Positions 55,299 to 64,000 of a stretch of 64,000 nt of DNA are shown here, piece by piece. The notes beneath the pieces are model-generated. The model saw nothing but the letters and a program-made list of their open reading frames with translations. It was not told the DNA's origin and did not search any database. The DNA is from Shewanella eurypsychrophilus (GTDB lineage Bacteria; Pseudomonadota; Gammaproteobacteria; Enterobacterales; Shewanellaceae). The first letter of the stretch is position 1. Each line of letters opens with the position of its first letter. Location: contig NZ_CP045503.2 in the NCBI RefSeq assembly GCF_007004545.3, positions 3,690,102-3,754,101 on the forward strand, written 5' to 3'. A program made the translations under genes and the position numbers.

Positions 55299-56699
55299 TT
55301 ACTCAAATGCATAGGCCCTTTCATCTGACCGTACACTGTTTGTTACTTTAGGTTTGCTGTCTAATGCAGACAGCGCTTTATTTGCTAATGCAAACGTATC
55401 GGCTACTTGAATATCTTCTGGAACTCGTTGACCATCAGTAACGTAACTTAATGGTAAACCACTTTGAATCAAAACACTCAAAGCGGGTGCTAAAGAAACT
55501 GACTCATCAAGTTTAGTTAATACCGCACCCGATAATGGAATGCGTTTAAATTGCTCGACAGCTTCTTCTAAAACTCTTCTTTGACCTGTAGCAGACAGTA
55601 CCAGATAACTGCGTATAGGTAATCTGCTATTTGCAGCTAAATTATCAAGTTGCTGGAAAAGTCGTAAATCTCTCTGTCCCATACCTGCGGTATCTATCAA
55701 TACTAGCTTGCGATTGCGGAACTGATATAGGATTTGTTCCAACTCATTTAAATCATGAGCTTGTTTAACCGGGCAGCCCATTATTTTGCCATAAGTTGCC
55801 AATTGCTCAAAGGCCCCAATGCGATAATGGTCGGTTGTGATCAATGCAACTTGATCTGCGCCATGATGTGCTGCAAATCTAGCCGCTAATTTTGCCACTG
55901 TGGTCGTTTTTCCCACTCCAGTAGGGCCAACAAATGCAACAACCCCACCTTGGCGTACTATATCATCACCTTGATTGTCGAGCATATTAGCTAAACTTCG
56001 AGGCAGCACTTTAACTAAGTCTGCTGGCGTATAATGTTCACTCAACTCAGAGAGCTTGATCGCGACTTCAGGTGAAAACTCGGCATCGAGTAATTTTCTC
56101 TCTAGCATAGCCCCCACGGGATTTGTTCGACTTTTTTTCTCAGCCATCAAGGTATTGACCTGATGAGTGAGTAAGTTTCGCAACGACGTCAGCTCTTCAC
56201 GCATAATCTCTAACTCAGGACTTTGCTTACTCTTAGTGTCCTTAGCGGGTTTATGGGCATAATGTTGTGCTTCCGGTGCGATTGAACTGTTCTTTTTCTC
56301 TGGTGCTTGTAGGCCTTTAGCCCATTGGGGCATATCGAGTTCATCAACACCATGAGAAGACGCATGTGTATGCTGCTCAACACGGCTTTGTTGCCTCTCT
56401 AATAACGCTTGCAATGAATCAGCGGCCGGAGCGGGTTTGACTTTGGTTTCAGACCTAACAGGTCGCTTCAAGCCCAAGGAGATTTTTTCTTCAGCCAAGT
56501 CCATAAAAGTAGGCGAAGGATTTATCTTCTCAGGGACGTCAACTCTAAGCTTGGGCTCATCATAGTCAATGGCCGCAACTATCTCTATTCCACCTGTCAC
56601 TTTTTTATTTGACATAATCACGGCATCAGAACCTAAGGTTTCTTTAACCTGTGCCAATGCCGTACGCATATCTTTTGCTAAAAATCGTTTAATCTTCAC
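55299..56699 (-). CDS. flhF: Flagellar placement GTPase FlhF
   Basis: SRP-type GTPase that marks the pole where the flagellum is built. The 466-aa protein has a B domain (1-190), a linker and the NG domain: P-loop VGPTGVGKTTT at 257-267, the G3 LIDTAGMGQRD and the G4 LTKLDES. It follows flhA by 12 bp and precedes flhG, as in other polar flagellates. Confidence 0.96.
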   Translation of the reverse strand: MKIKRFLAKDMRTALAQVKETLGSDAVIMSNKKVTGGIEIVAAIDYDEPKLRVDVPEKINPSPTFMDLAEEKISLGLKRPVRSETKVKPAPAADSLQALLERQQSRVEQHTHASSHGVDELDMPQWAKGLQAPEKKNSSIAPEAQHYAHKPAKDTKSKQSPELEIMREELTSLRNLLTHQVNTLMAEKKSRTNPVGAMLERKLLDAEFSPEVAIKLSELSEHYTPADLVKVLPRSLANMLDNQGDDIVRQGGVVAFVGPTGVGKTTTVAKLAARFAAHHGADQVALITTDHYRIGAFEQLATYGKIMGCPVKQAHDLNELEQILYQFRNRKLVLIDTAGMGQRDLRLFQQLDNLAANSRLPIRSYLVLSATGQRRVLEEAVEQFKRIPLSGAVLTKLDESVSLAPALSVLIQSGLPLSYVTDGQRVPEDIQVADTFALANKALSALDSKPKVTNSVRSDERAYAFE

Positions 56700-56711
56700 T
56701 TAATATGCCCT

Positions 56712-58811
56712 CTACTGACCTACCGCAGAAACAATTCTTATCTGCTTCTCGTCGGGAACTTCCTGATAGGAGATCACCCTAAGGTTCGGAATAGTGTGCT
56801 TTACAAATCTAGAGAGTGTCGAGCGAAGCATGCCTGATGTCAACAAAATGGCCGGTTGCCCTACCAGTTCTTGCCTTTGTGAAGCATCTTCTAAAGACTT
56901 CTGCATTCTTTCCGCTAGGCTAGGCTCAATGTTCGGCCCCTCTCCACCCGTCGCTTGCATTGACTGATGCAACATCTGTTCCAGTTCTGGCGCCAAAGTA
57001 ATGACGGGGATTTCTGTTTCTGGGCCACTTATCTCTTGAATGATCATGCGTTTGAGTGAAATACGTACAGCCGCTGTCAATACTTCGGTATCCGCACTCT
57101 TAGAGCCATATTCTAGTAGCGTCTGAACGATGGTCTTGAGATCACGAATTGACACGCCTTCGTTAAGCAAGTTTTGCATCACTTTGACGACGGTACCTAA
57201 TGGCATGACATCGGGAATAAAACCATCCACTAGCTTAGGTGAATTCTTTGCTAGCATATCCATCAACTGCTGTACTTCTTCATAACCTAGCAGCTTGGCG
57301 GCGTTATTGGTTAACAACTGACTCAAATGAGTCGCAACTACGGTTGCCGAGTCGACAACTGTGTACCCTAAAGTCTGTGCATGTTCTCTCATTTCAGGGG
57401 CTATCCAGACAGCATCGAGCCCAAAAGCTGGATCTTTGGTTTCTACACCATCTAGTTTTCCGTACACTTGCCCTGGATTAATTGCCAGTTCGCAGTCATG
57501 CCTAATTTCTGCCTCACCAGACGCTACGCCCATTAAGGATATACGGTAGGTATTGGGAGACAAATCTAAATTATCGCGAATATGTACAGCCGGAACTAAG
57601 AAGCCTAATTCTTGTGATAATTTTTTCCTCACCCCTTTTATACGACCAAGTAACTCACCACCTTGGCCTTTATCCACCAGAGGTATCAAGCGATAACCGA
57701 CTTCAAGCCCAATAGTATCAACGTGTTGAACATCATCCCAGCTCAGTTCTTTGGGTTTAGAAGCTGCAGTATTGGTCGCAGGTTTCTTGGCAAGCTCAAG
57801 TGACTCCTGACGCGCTTTCTGCTGTTTGTGATACAAGTAGTAGGCCACAGCACCAATCACTATCGCTAAAGATAAAAAGGCAAAGTGTGGCATGCCAGGG
57901 ACTATCCCCATGACAAACAACACACCCGCTGCAATGGCAATTGATTTAGGATTGCCCAGCATTTGACTCATCATCATCTGGCCCATATCACCAGCTTCAT
58001 TTTCACGAGTCACCATTAATGCAGCAGCAATAGAGAGTAATAAGCCGGGGATCTGTGCGACTAAACCATCACCAATCGTCAATAAAGTATAAATTTCAAC
58101 AGCAGTGGAGAAGTCTAAATCGTGCTGAACCATGCCAATAACAAAACCACCGAGTATATTGATCACCATGATCATGATGCCGGCTATTGCATCGCCCTTG
58201 ACGAACTTTGACGCACCATCCATCGCACCATAAAAATCAGCTTCTTTCGTCACTTCTGCACGTCTGTCTCGTGCTTGTTCTTGATTTAATACACCCGCAT
58301 TCAAATCTGCATCGATAGCCATTTGTTTACCTGGCATAGCGTCCAAGGTAAAGCGGGCACTCACTTCTGATATTCGACCCGCACCTTTGGTGACAACCGC
58401 AAAGTTAATAATGATTAGAATTAAAAACACCACGAGACCGACCGCATAGTTACCGCCAATCACCACAGAACCGAAAGATTCAATCACTTTACCCGCGGCA
58501 TCTCCTCCGTTGTGGCCTTCTAGTAATACCACACGCGTCGAGGCAACATTAAGGGCGAGTCTCAATAACGTTGCGACCAATAACACACTAGGGAAAGCGG
58601 CAAAATCTAACGGCCTATTACTATAGATAGCCACGAGCAGCACGACTAACGCTAATGCAATATTGAATGAAAATAGGGTATCGAGAAGAAATGTAGGCAT
58701 GGGCAAAATAATCATGCCTAACGCCGCCAAGACAAGCAAAGGTGTACCAATCCCTTTAAAGATAGCGGGCTTTATTTGCTTAATTTGACTGAGTCTTGCC
58801 TTAACATCCAT
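56712..58811 (-). CDS. flhA: Flagellar export gate protein FlhA
   Basis: Large export-gate subunit of the flagellar type III apparatus. The 699-aa protein has eight N-terminal membrane segments (about 20-330), the FHIPEP core with GRISEVSARFTLDAMPGKQM, and a C-terminal cytoplasmic nonamer domain. It begins a new transcription unit, with a 266-bp gap after flhB and a sigma-54-type promoter 37-51 bp before its start. Confidence 0.97.
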   Translation of the reverse strand: MDVKARLSQIKQIKPAIFKGIGTPLLVLAALGMIILPMPTFLLDTLFSFNIALALVVLLVAIYSNRPLDFAAFPSVLLVATLLRLALNVASTRVVLLEGHNGGDAAGKVIESFGSVVIGGNYAVGLVVFLILIIINFAVVTKGAGRISEVSARFTLDAMPGKQMAIDADLNAGVLNQEQARDRRAEVTKEADFYGAMDGASKFVKGDAIAGIMIMVINILGGFVIGMVQHDLDFSTAVEIYTLLTIGDGLVAQIPGLLLSIAAALMVTRENEAGDMGQMMMSQMLGNPKSIAIAAGVLFVMGIVPGMPHFAFLSLAIVIGAVAYYLYHKQQKARQESLELAKKPATNTAASKPKELSWDDVQHVDTIGLEVGYRLIPLVDKGQGGELLGRIKGVRKKLSQELGFLVPAVHIRDNLDLSPNTYRISLMGVASGEAEIRHDCELAINPGQVYGKLDGVETKDPAFGLDAVWIAPEMREHAQTLGYTVVDSATVVATHLSQLLTNNAAKLLGYEEVQQLMDMLAKNSPKLVDGFIPDVMPLGTVVKVMQNLLNEGVSIRDLKTIVQTLLEYGSKSADTEVLTAAVRISLKRMIIQEISGPETEIPVITLAPELEQMLHQSMQATGGEGPNIEPSLAERMQKSLEDASQRQELVGQPAILLTSGMLRSTLSRFVKHTIPNLRVISYQEVPDEKQIRIVSAVGQ

Positions 58812-58847
58812 TAAAAAAGTCCAAACTTTGACATCTTTACCTATTAA

Positions 58848-58862
58848 GCAAAATTTGAGCCA
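58848..58862 (-). promoter_or_regulatory. Sigma-54 promoter of the flhA operon
   Basis: TGGCTCAAATTTTGC on the minus strand, with GG and GC in the exact -24/-12 spacing and TTGC intact. Polar flagellates usually express flhA-flhF-flhG-fliA from an RpoN promoter, which supports the call. Confidence 0.75.
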
Positions 58863-59077
58863 ATAAGAGGTAACGGCTCGATAAAACGGTAATTAACCCT
58901 AGATTTCTAGTGTCGACATTATTCAGCGAACTATACCGTTAATGTCTCGTTAAATGAATTACTTAATATTTAACTGATGGAATTTACAACAAAATGGAGT
59001 CAAGCACGCAAATATTAACTGATGTCGCCTAATCGCACGTCAGAAGTGAGCAAAAATCCTACAAGTCAAAAGTAAGT

Positions 59078-60211
59078 TTAATACTTAAAGTCATCTGGAA
59101 TAGGCTGTTTTCTCGGAATTGGAGTGGGTCTTCTACCCCCCTGATCTTGAAATTGACGCAATTGGAAAACATAAGCCAGCACTTGGGCAACGGCGGTAAA
59201 TAATCCTTCGGGAATTTCCTGCTCTATTTTAGTGGTATGGTAAATCGCTCTCGCTAAGGGAGGAGCTGAAACTATCGCTATCTCGTGTTCACGTGCTATC
59301 TCACGAATTTTAAATGCCACCTCATCGACCCCTTTAGCCAGCACATAAGGTGCCGTTGATTTCATCGCATCATATTTTACTGCGACGGCATAATGCTCAG
59401 GGTTGACAACAATCACATCAGCATTAGGCACCTCTGTCATCATACGTCTTTGCGCTAATTCCCTCTGTACCTGCCTTATGCGCCCCTTAACTTCAGGTTT
59501 ACCTTCAGTGTCTTTATATTCATCTTTCACTTCTTGCTTAGTCATCTTCAGTTGTTTGTTATGGTTCCAGATTTGAAATGGAACATCTATCACGACAATA
59601 ATGATTGTTGATGAGCACAATAAAATAAACATCCACACCAATAGATCCAATGCATGATGCACATTACCCGGTAAGTTTTCTCTAGAAAGGGCTAAAATAT
59701 CATTGAAATAGAAACTCAGTAGAAAGTAGGCTGAAAACGCCACCACAGAAAACTTGGCAATACCTTTAGTCAACTCAACAAGCGCTTGAACACCAAACAT
59801 TCGCTTAAAGCCATTCTTTGGGTTCATTTTATCTGTCTTTGGCATAAACGCTTTAGTCGAAAATGTGATCCCCCCAAGAACGATATTGCCAATAAAAGCA
59901 ACAAAGGCGATCACTAACATTAAACTTGCCATAGGCAATGCCAGCTCCCTGCCTATCATTCCCCATACTAAATTCATTTGGTTAGTATCGAATATTTGAT
60001 CTCTTTCCAAGGTAAAAAGAGTCGCCATTATCGTGATCAGGCTCTCTGCCAAACTCGGACCCACCATAGCAAAGCCAACAGCAGCAGACATTAATACTGC
60101 CGAAGTGCCCAGTTCTTTCGAACGGGCTACCTGACCTTTATCACGAGCCTGTTGAATTTTCCTGGCGGTAGGCTCTTCTGTTTTCTCTTGACTGCTATCA
60201 TTTTCAGCCAT
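59078..60211 (-). CDS. flhB: Flagellar export switch protein FlhB
   Basis: Switches export from rod/hook to filament substrates. The 377-aa protein has four membrane segments (about 35-210) and a cytoplasmic domain that autocleaves at NPTH in most species. Here the motif is N270-P271-E272-H273, keeping the scissile Asn-Pro. The C-terminal tail is Pro/Arg-rich (GGRRPTPIPRKQPIP). It ends the fliM-to-flhB gene run. Confidence 0.96.
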   Translation of the reverse strand: MAENDSSQEKTEEPTARKIQQARDKGQVARSKELGTSAVLMSAAVGFAMVGPSLAESLITIMATLFTLERDQIFDTNQMNLVWGMIGRELALPMASLMLVIAFVAFIGNIVLGGITFSTKAFMPKTDKMNPKNGFKRMFGVQALVELTKGIAKFSVVAFSAYFLLSFYFNDILALSRENLPGNVHHALDLLVWMFILLCSSTIIIVVIDVPFQIWNHNKQLKMTKQEVKDEYKDTEGKPEVKGRIRQVQRELAQRRMMTEVPNADVIVVNPEHYAVAVKYDAMKSTAPYVLAKGVDEVAFKIREIAREHEIAIVSAPPLARAIYHTTKIEQEIPEGLFTAVAQVLAYVFQLRQFQDQGGRRPTPIPRKQPIPDDFKY

Positions 60212-60243
60212 GGGTTAACGCCTCCATGAATAGCTAAATGGCA

Positions 60244-61041
60244 TCAAAATCTTCCATCTGTATTACATTTTAATTCGACGATATCACAGAGCAATAACTG
60301 GGCTGCAGTCCATACTCCACCAAAATGCTCCATGATTGGCGTCAAAGTCAGCCAGAGTATGATCAAACCACTGACCATGGTCACAGGAAAACCGATGGAA
60401 AAAATATTTAATTGTGGTGATGCTCGAGTCATGACCCCAAACGAGAGGTTAATCAACAATAAAGCCACAATAGCAGTCATTGACATGGTCAGGGCCGCAC
60501 CAAACATATAACTGCCCCACTCAGCCAACATCCGATAACTGCTAATGCTCAAGCCTTGATCTGAGATTGGAATGGTTTCAAAGCTCATCACCAGCATCCG
60601 AATCATCACTAAATGTCCATCGACTGCCAAAAAGATCATTGTGGTCAGTAAAAGAAAGAAGTTACCGATCACTGGCGTTTGCTGACCGGATGAAGGATCG
60701 ACCATAGAGGCAAAGCCCAGGCTGGTTTGCATGCCTATTATTTGTCCCGTAAGTACAAAAGTTTGCATCACCAGCAAGGAAACAAAGCCCATTGCCACAC
60801 CGATTAAAATTTGCTGAACCGTAACAAATACCGCTGAGACAGCAAACAACTCGACATTATTCACAGGCGGTAACACAGGAGCAATCGCGAATGTGATGGC
60901 CACAGAAAGCAACAATCTCACTCTGGTTGGGGTCGTATTTGCACCAAATACAGCCATGACCATAAACATGCTGGATATTCTAAATAGCGGCCACATATAT
61001 GATGCTATTGTATCCATTATGGTAGTCATTAAAATATCCAT
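60244..61041 (-). CDS. fliR: Flagellar export gate protein FliR
   Basis: Core export-gate component that assembles with FliP and FliQ. The 265-aa protein has about six membrane segments and family features such as FRISSMFMVMAVFGANTTP near the N-terminus and LLINLSFGVMTRASPQLNIF near residue 200. It lies between fliQ and flhB. Confidence 0.95.
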   Translation of the reverse strand: MDILMTTIMDTIASYMWPLFRISSMFMVMAVFGANTTPTRVRLLLSVAITFAIAPVLPPVNNVELFAVSAVFVTVQQILIGVAMGFVSLLVMQTFVLTGQIIGMQTSLGFASMVDPSSGQQTPVIGNFFLLLTTMIFLAVDGHLVMIRMLVMSFETIPISDQGLSISSYRMLAEWGSYMFGAALTMSMTAIVALLLINLSFGVMTRASPQLNIFSIGFPVTMVSGLIILWLTLTPIMEHFGGVWTAAQLLLCDIVELKCNTDGRF

Positions 61042-61095
61042 AATGGCTAAGCGAATGTCAGGTTAAATGGGGTTATACGCTTCATTATCATCTCA

Positions 61096-61365
61096 CTATC
61101 CAACAACTTGTGGGATCATATGAACCATTCGTACAAAGAACTCCATCATAGTCTGGATCAGGGTATGGCCTAAAAACATCAGTGCAAACAAGGTAGTTAA
61201 TAGACGAGGAAGGAAACTTAATGTCTGCTCGTTAATTGATGTAGCCGCTTGAAAAACAGCAACAACCAAGCCAATAATCAATCCTGGAACAATGATTAAT
61301 GACACAATCGTCACAATAACCGTTAACGCCTCTCTAAATATATCGACCAGCGATTCAGGATTCAT
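61096..61365 (-). CDS. fliQ: Flagellar export gate protein FliQ
   Basis: Small export-gate subunit with two membrane hairpin helices. The start chosen is the ATG at 61365 (MNPESLVDIF), 8 bp after the fliP stop, giving exactly the usual 89 aa; the frame stays open upstream to 61419 but that would overlap fliP. The segments VTIVSLIIVPGLIIGLVVAV and QTLSFLPRLLTTLFALMF are typical. Confidence 0.95.
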   Translation of the reverse strand: MNPESLVDIFREALTVIVTIVSLIIVPGLIIGLVVAVFQAATSINEQTLSFLPRLLTTLFALMFLGHTLIQTMMEFFVRMVHMIPQVVG

Positions 61366-61373
61366 ATAAACAC

Positions 61374-62120
61374 CTAAATACCAAAACTGTTGGCCAGCGT
61401 GCCCATCACTAGGCTCCAACCATCAACAAGCACAAATAACATGATCTTAAAGGGCAGTGACACAATCATTGGCGATAGCATCATCATCCCCATGGCCATC
61501 AGAATACTTGCAACAACCAAATCTAATACCAGAAATGGGACAAAGAGCATAAAGCCGATTTGGAATGCGGTTTTCAATTCACTGGTAATAAATGAAGGAA
61601 TTAGCACACTCATTGGCACATCTTCATCAGAATTAATGTTTTGATAACCTGAAATTTCTATAAAGGTATCTAAATCTGTGACACGTGTTTGTGCCAACAT
61701 GAACTCTTTAATAGGCTCTTTACCAATATTATAAGCCTGCTCAATATTGGCGCTACCTGCCATATAGGGTTTTACAGCCTCCTCGTAAATTTTATCGAAT
61801 ACCGGTGCCATAATAAAAAATGTTAAGAACATACTCATTCCAATGATAACTTGATTGGAAGGCGTTTGTTGCAGGCCAATTGCTTGTCTTAAAATTGACA
61901 GCACCACGACAATACGAGTAAAAGATGTCAACATTATCACCATGGCAGGCAAGAAGCTCATTGCTGTCATCAACAACAATATCTGCATAGTCACAGAATA
62001 TTGCGTCGCGCCATCTGGGGTTGTCGTTACAGTAACGGCTGGGAGAATGCCATCAATAGCAAAGGCTGCTGGCGAAATAAATAGTAGACTAAAAAGGAGT
62101 GAAGGCAGTATCCGTTTCAT
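61374..62120 (-). CDS. fliP: Flagellar export gate protein FliP
   Basis: Forms the pentameric part of the export channel with FliQ and FliR. The 248-aa protein has a cleavable N-terminal signal (ends AAFA), which is normal for FliP. It also has [20 protein letters not shown], given as residues 67-86, and the C-terminal [20 protein letters not shown] segment. It follows fliO by 2 bp. Confidence 0.96.
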   Translation of the reverse strand: MKRILPSLLFSLLFISPAAFAIDGILPAVTVTTTPDGATQYSVTMQILLLMTAMSFLPAMVIMLTSFTRIVVVLSILRQAIGLQQTPSNQVIIGMSMFLTFFIMAPVFDKIYEEAVKPYMAGSANIEQAYNIGKEPIKEFMLAQTRVTDLDTFIEISGYQNINSDEDVPMSVLIPSFITSELKTAFQIGFMLFVPFLVLDLVVASILMAMGMMMLSPMIVSLPFKIMLFVLVDGWSLVMGTLANSFGI

Positions 62121-62122
62121 AA

Positions 62123-62494
62123 TTATTTGGTCTTAGCCTGGCGCAGACGTTCAGCGAATGATTCAGTCTCAACACTGACTGGACTTTGAAGTTTATCGAT
62201 AACGCTGACCTGCTGAGCAGTGACGCCGAGCAGGTATTGTTGCCCGTCCACTTCGAGTAAAACAATTTTCTCTCTCTGCCCCAGTGGCATAACAGCTAAT
62301 GTCTTAAGAACACTGTGGCTTGATGGGGCTAGGTTCAAGCGTTTTACGATATATGCCAGTACAAAAATGATAGCGAGAACAATGACTAACCCACCTAACA
62401 TATTGGTCATGGTCGATATTGCCGAACCTTTCTCAGCTGTAGCGACGACAGTCGGAGAAGCTGCAAGCCCACTTACAAACAATGCGTTAATCAT
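62123..62494 (-). CDS. fliO: Flagellar assembly protein FliO
   Basis: Membrane scaffold that helps FliP oligomerise. The 123-aa protein has a signal-like N-terminus, one main membrane segment (about 33-52, [20 protein letters not shown]) and a small cytoplasmic domain with [20 protein letters not shown]. Its place between fliN and fliP fixes the identity despite weak conservation. Confidence 0.93.
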   Translation of the reverse strand: MINALFVSGLAASPTVVATAEKGSAISTMTNMLGGLVIVLAIIFVLAYIVKRLNLAPSSHSVLKTLAVMPLGQREKIVLLEVDGQQYLLGVTAQQVSVIDKLQSPVSVETESFAERLRQAKTK

Positions 62495-62501
62495 ATTAAC
62501 C

Positions 62502-62885
62502 TTATTTTAACTTCTTAATTCGCTCGGTCTGACTTATAACATCAGTAAGACGAATACCAAATTTATCATTGACTACAACCACCTCGCCATGGGCAATTAA
62601 GGTACCGTTAACCATAACATCGAGAGGCTCTCCAGCAACCCGGTCAAGCTCAACAACTGAACCTTGGTTAAGCTGAAGCAAGTTACGAATACTGATAAAA
62701 CTGCGGCCTACTTCCATTGAAATAGTGACCGGAATATCCATGATAGTATCAAGTTTTGCCGCATCTTCATCAGACATCGAAGACGTAACATCAGTAAGCT
62801 CATCGAGCTCTACCGCTTGAGCTTCCTCTATTGCTTGCTCGGCCATTGCATCAGCCCAATCGTCACCTGTATCTTCTGTACTCAT
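62502..62885 (-). CDS. fliN: Flagellar motor switch protein FliN
   Basis: C-ring protein that binds CheY-P and supports export. The 127-aa protein has an acidic N-terminus and the SpoA domain at about 45-120 (DIPVTISMEVGRSFISIRNL, then LDVMVNGTLIAHGEVVVVND). It follows fliM by 68 bp. Confidence 0.96.
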   Translation of the reverse strand: MSTEDTGDDWADAMAEQAIEEAQAVELDELTDVTSSMSDEDAAKLDTIMDIPVTISMEVGRSFISIRNLLQLNQGSVVELDRVAGEPLDVMVNGTLIAHGEVVVVNDKFGIRLTDVISQTERIKKLK

Positions 62886-62953
62886 TTGCTTTTACCTTAA
62901 CGACTTACATCAAATTAATATCTTAGTGGGGTCTCTTGTCTTTATGCACTGAG

Positions 62954-63982
62954 CTATATTTCAGAAACCTCTCTACTCTTACCTTTACGCGTCACTAATT
63001 GCAATTCAGATTTTACTGTCTCTGGTCGAGGGATTTTTGCCGATATACTCAATGCTAAGTTATCTCTGGCTTTGCCTAATTTACACCTAAACGTTGGTAA
63101 GTCTTCCACCCTCAAAACGATGTGTTCAGGTAATTCGACAGGAATAATATCTCCCACTTTGAACTCCATAACATCTTTAAGTTTTATCTCTTGCTCTACA
63201 ATCGTGGCATCGATTCCTACATCAATATCCATAATCTCATCTTTCAATGCCTTAGACCAACGCATATCGGTATCTTGAGTATCACTTTGCACACCCGCGT
63301 CAAGCAGCTCTCGAATGGGCTCAATCATCGAGTAGGGCATAGTAATATGGAAATCCCCTCCTCCACCATCGACCTCAATATGAAAAGAGCTAACGACCAC
63401 GACTTCGGTTGGGCTAACGATGTTTGCCATCGCAGGGTTAACCTCAGAATCAAGGTACTCAAATTCGACATCCATTACTGGTGCCCAAGCATCTTTATAA
63501 TCTTCGAAGATTATTTTCAACAGCAGCTGAACAATACGCCTCTCGGTTGGCGTAAATTCTCGGCCTTCGATTTTTGCATGAAACCGGCCATCACCACCAA
63601 AAAAGTTATCCACTAAAATGAAGACTAACCTTGCCTCCATGGTGATTAATGCTGTGCCTTTCAAAGGACTAAATCTCACCATGTTTAAACTGGTAGGCAC
63701 AAACAAGGTGTGAACATATTCACCAAACTTCAACATCTGAACGCCATTGATAGACACTTCAGCTGCGCGGCGCATCATGTTGAACATGCTGATACGCAAA
63801 TGCCTCGCAAAACGTTCATTGACGATTTCAAGGGTCGGCATTCGCCCTCGAACAATACGATCCTGTGAAGAAAAGTCGTATGAGCGGGCATCAAACCCAT
63901 CCTCCTCAACTTCATCCTCATCAACGTCATCTACACCATGTAGTAACGCGTCAATTTCGTCTTGGCTTAATAAATCACTCAC
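62954..63982 (-). CDS. fliM: Flagellar motor switch protein FliM
   Basis: C-ring switch protein that receives CheY-P. The 342-aa protein starts with the CheY-binding helix MSDLLSQDEIDALLHG. The middle domain has the FliM signature region FGGDGRFHAKIEGREFTPTE (about 128-147), and the C-terminal SpoA domain follows. A good ribosome site (AAGG) is visible upstream. Its operon presumably continues from fliL beyond the window edge. Confidence 0.97.
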   Translation of the reverse strand: MSDLLSQDEIDALLHGVDDVDEDEVEEDGFDARSYDFSSQDRIVRGRMPTLEIVNERFARHLRISMFNMMRRAAEVSINGVQMLKFGEYVHTLFVPTSLNMVRFSPLKGTALITMEARLVFILVDNFFGGDGRFHAKIEGREFTPTERRIVQLLLKIIFEDYKDAWAPVMDVEFEYLDSEVNPAMANIVSPTEVVVVSSFHIEVDGGGGDFHITMPYSMIEPIRELLDAGVQSDTQDTDMRWSKALKDEIMDIDVGIDATIVEQEIKLKDVMEFKVGDIIPVELPEHIVLRVEDLPTFRCKLGKARDNLALSISAKIPRPETVKSELQLVTRKGKSREVSEI

Positions 63983-64000
63983 AATAATGCCTTATCAAAC

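Overview
The window is a chromosomal stretch of a marine gammaproteobacterium, most likely a Shewanella species or close Alteromonadales relative. The evidence is indirect: moderate-to-low GC, a polar-flagellum gene order with ParC/ParP array-positioning genes (flhA-flhF-flhG-fliA-cheYZAB-parC-parP-cheW-DUF2802), an RssB-like regulator beside mlaA, and intergenic GTAGGAGCGGC and CTAGG repeats of a kind I associate with Shewanella. No database search was possible. No rRNA, tRNA, prophage or CRISPR array was seen.

Left part, 1-35.3 kb: surface polysaccharide and secretion. rmlB-rmlA (+) converge on a long minus-strand cluster that starts at 14.0 kb: wzx flippase, nitroreductase-like protein, polysaccharide pyruvyl transferase, GT4, Wzy-like polymerase, GT2, WecG/TagA-family glycosyltransferase, acyltransferase-SGNH, ugd and galU. 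A deacetylase lipoprotein and a second acyltransferase (14.4-16.3 kb) form their own unit. A RAYT/IS200-like transposase with two families of direct repeats (16.4-17.8 kb) separates these from a 453-aa secreted, cysteine-free, S-layer-like protein (17.9-19.2 kb), which has its own strong promoter, a long leader and a terminator. Upstream of it, in the same direction, lies a complete-looking but divergent type II secretion system (gspG-E-F-H-I-J-K-L-M, a C-like protein, and a lipoprotein secretin D; 19.9-30.0 kb). That in turn follows wzz, a WecA-like initiating transferase and a large Wza-like SLBB export protein (30.1-35.3 kb). The arrangement suggests one surface-building locus: a dedicated T2SS exports the S-layer-like protein, and the neighbouring polysaccharide may anchor it.

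Middle, 35.3-46.3 kb: housekeeping genes set in repeat-rich spacers. These are a beta-CASP metallo-hydrolase bracketed by seven BIME-like REP units, a POT peptide transporter, a four-helix-bundle (S23/IVP-type) protein, an RssB-like regulator, an MlaA homologue without a lipobox, a FliK-like protein and a short FlhB-C-like protein. Two perfect heptamer arrays (ACTAGGT x7, TTTTAGG x13) follow the POT and FliK-like genes. CTAGG palindromes recur in several spacers.

Right part, 45.8-64.0 kb, all on the minus strand: fliM-N-O-P-Q-R-flhB, then, after a good sigma-54 promoter, flhA-flhF-flhG-fliA-cheY-cheZ-cheA-cheB-(unknown membrane protein)-parC-parP-cheW-DUF2802. This builds the flagellar switch and export gate, fixes polar number and position, and supplies the chemotaxis core.
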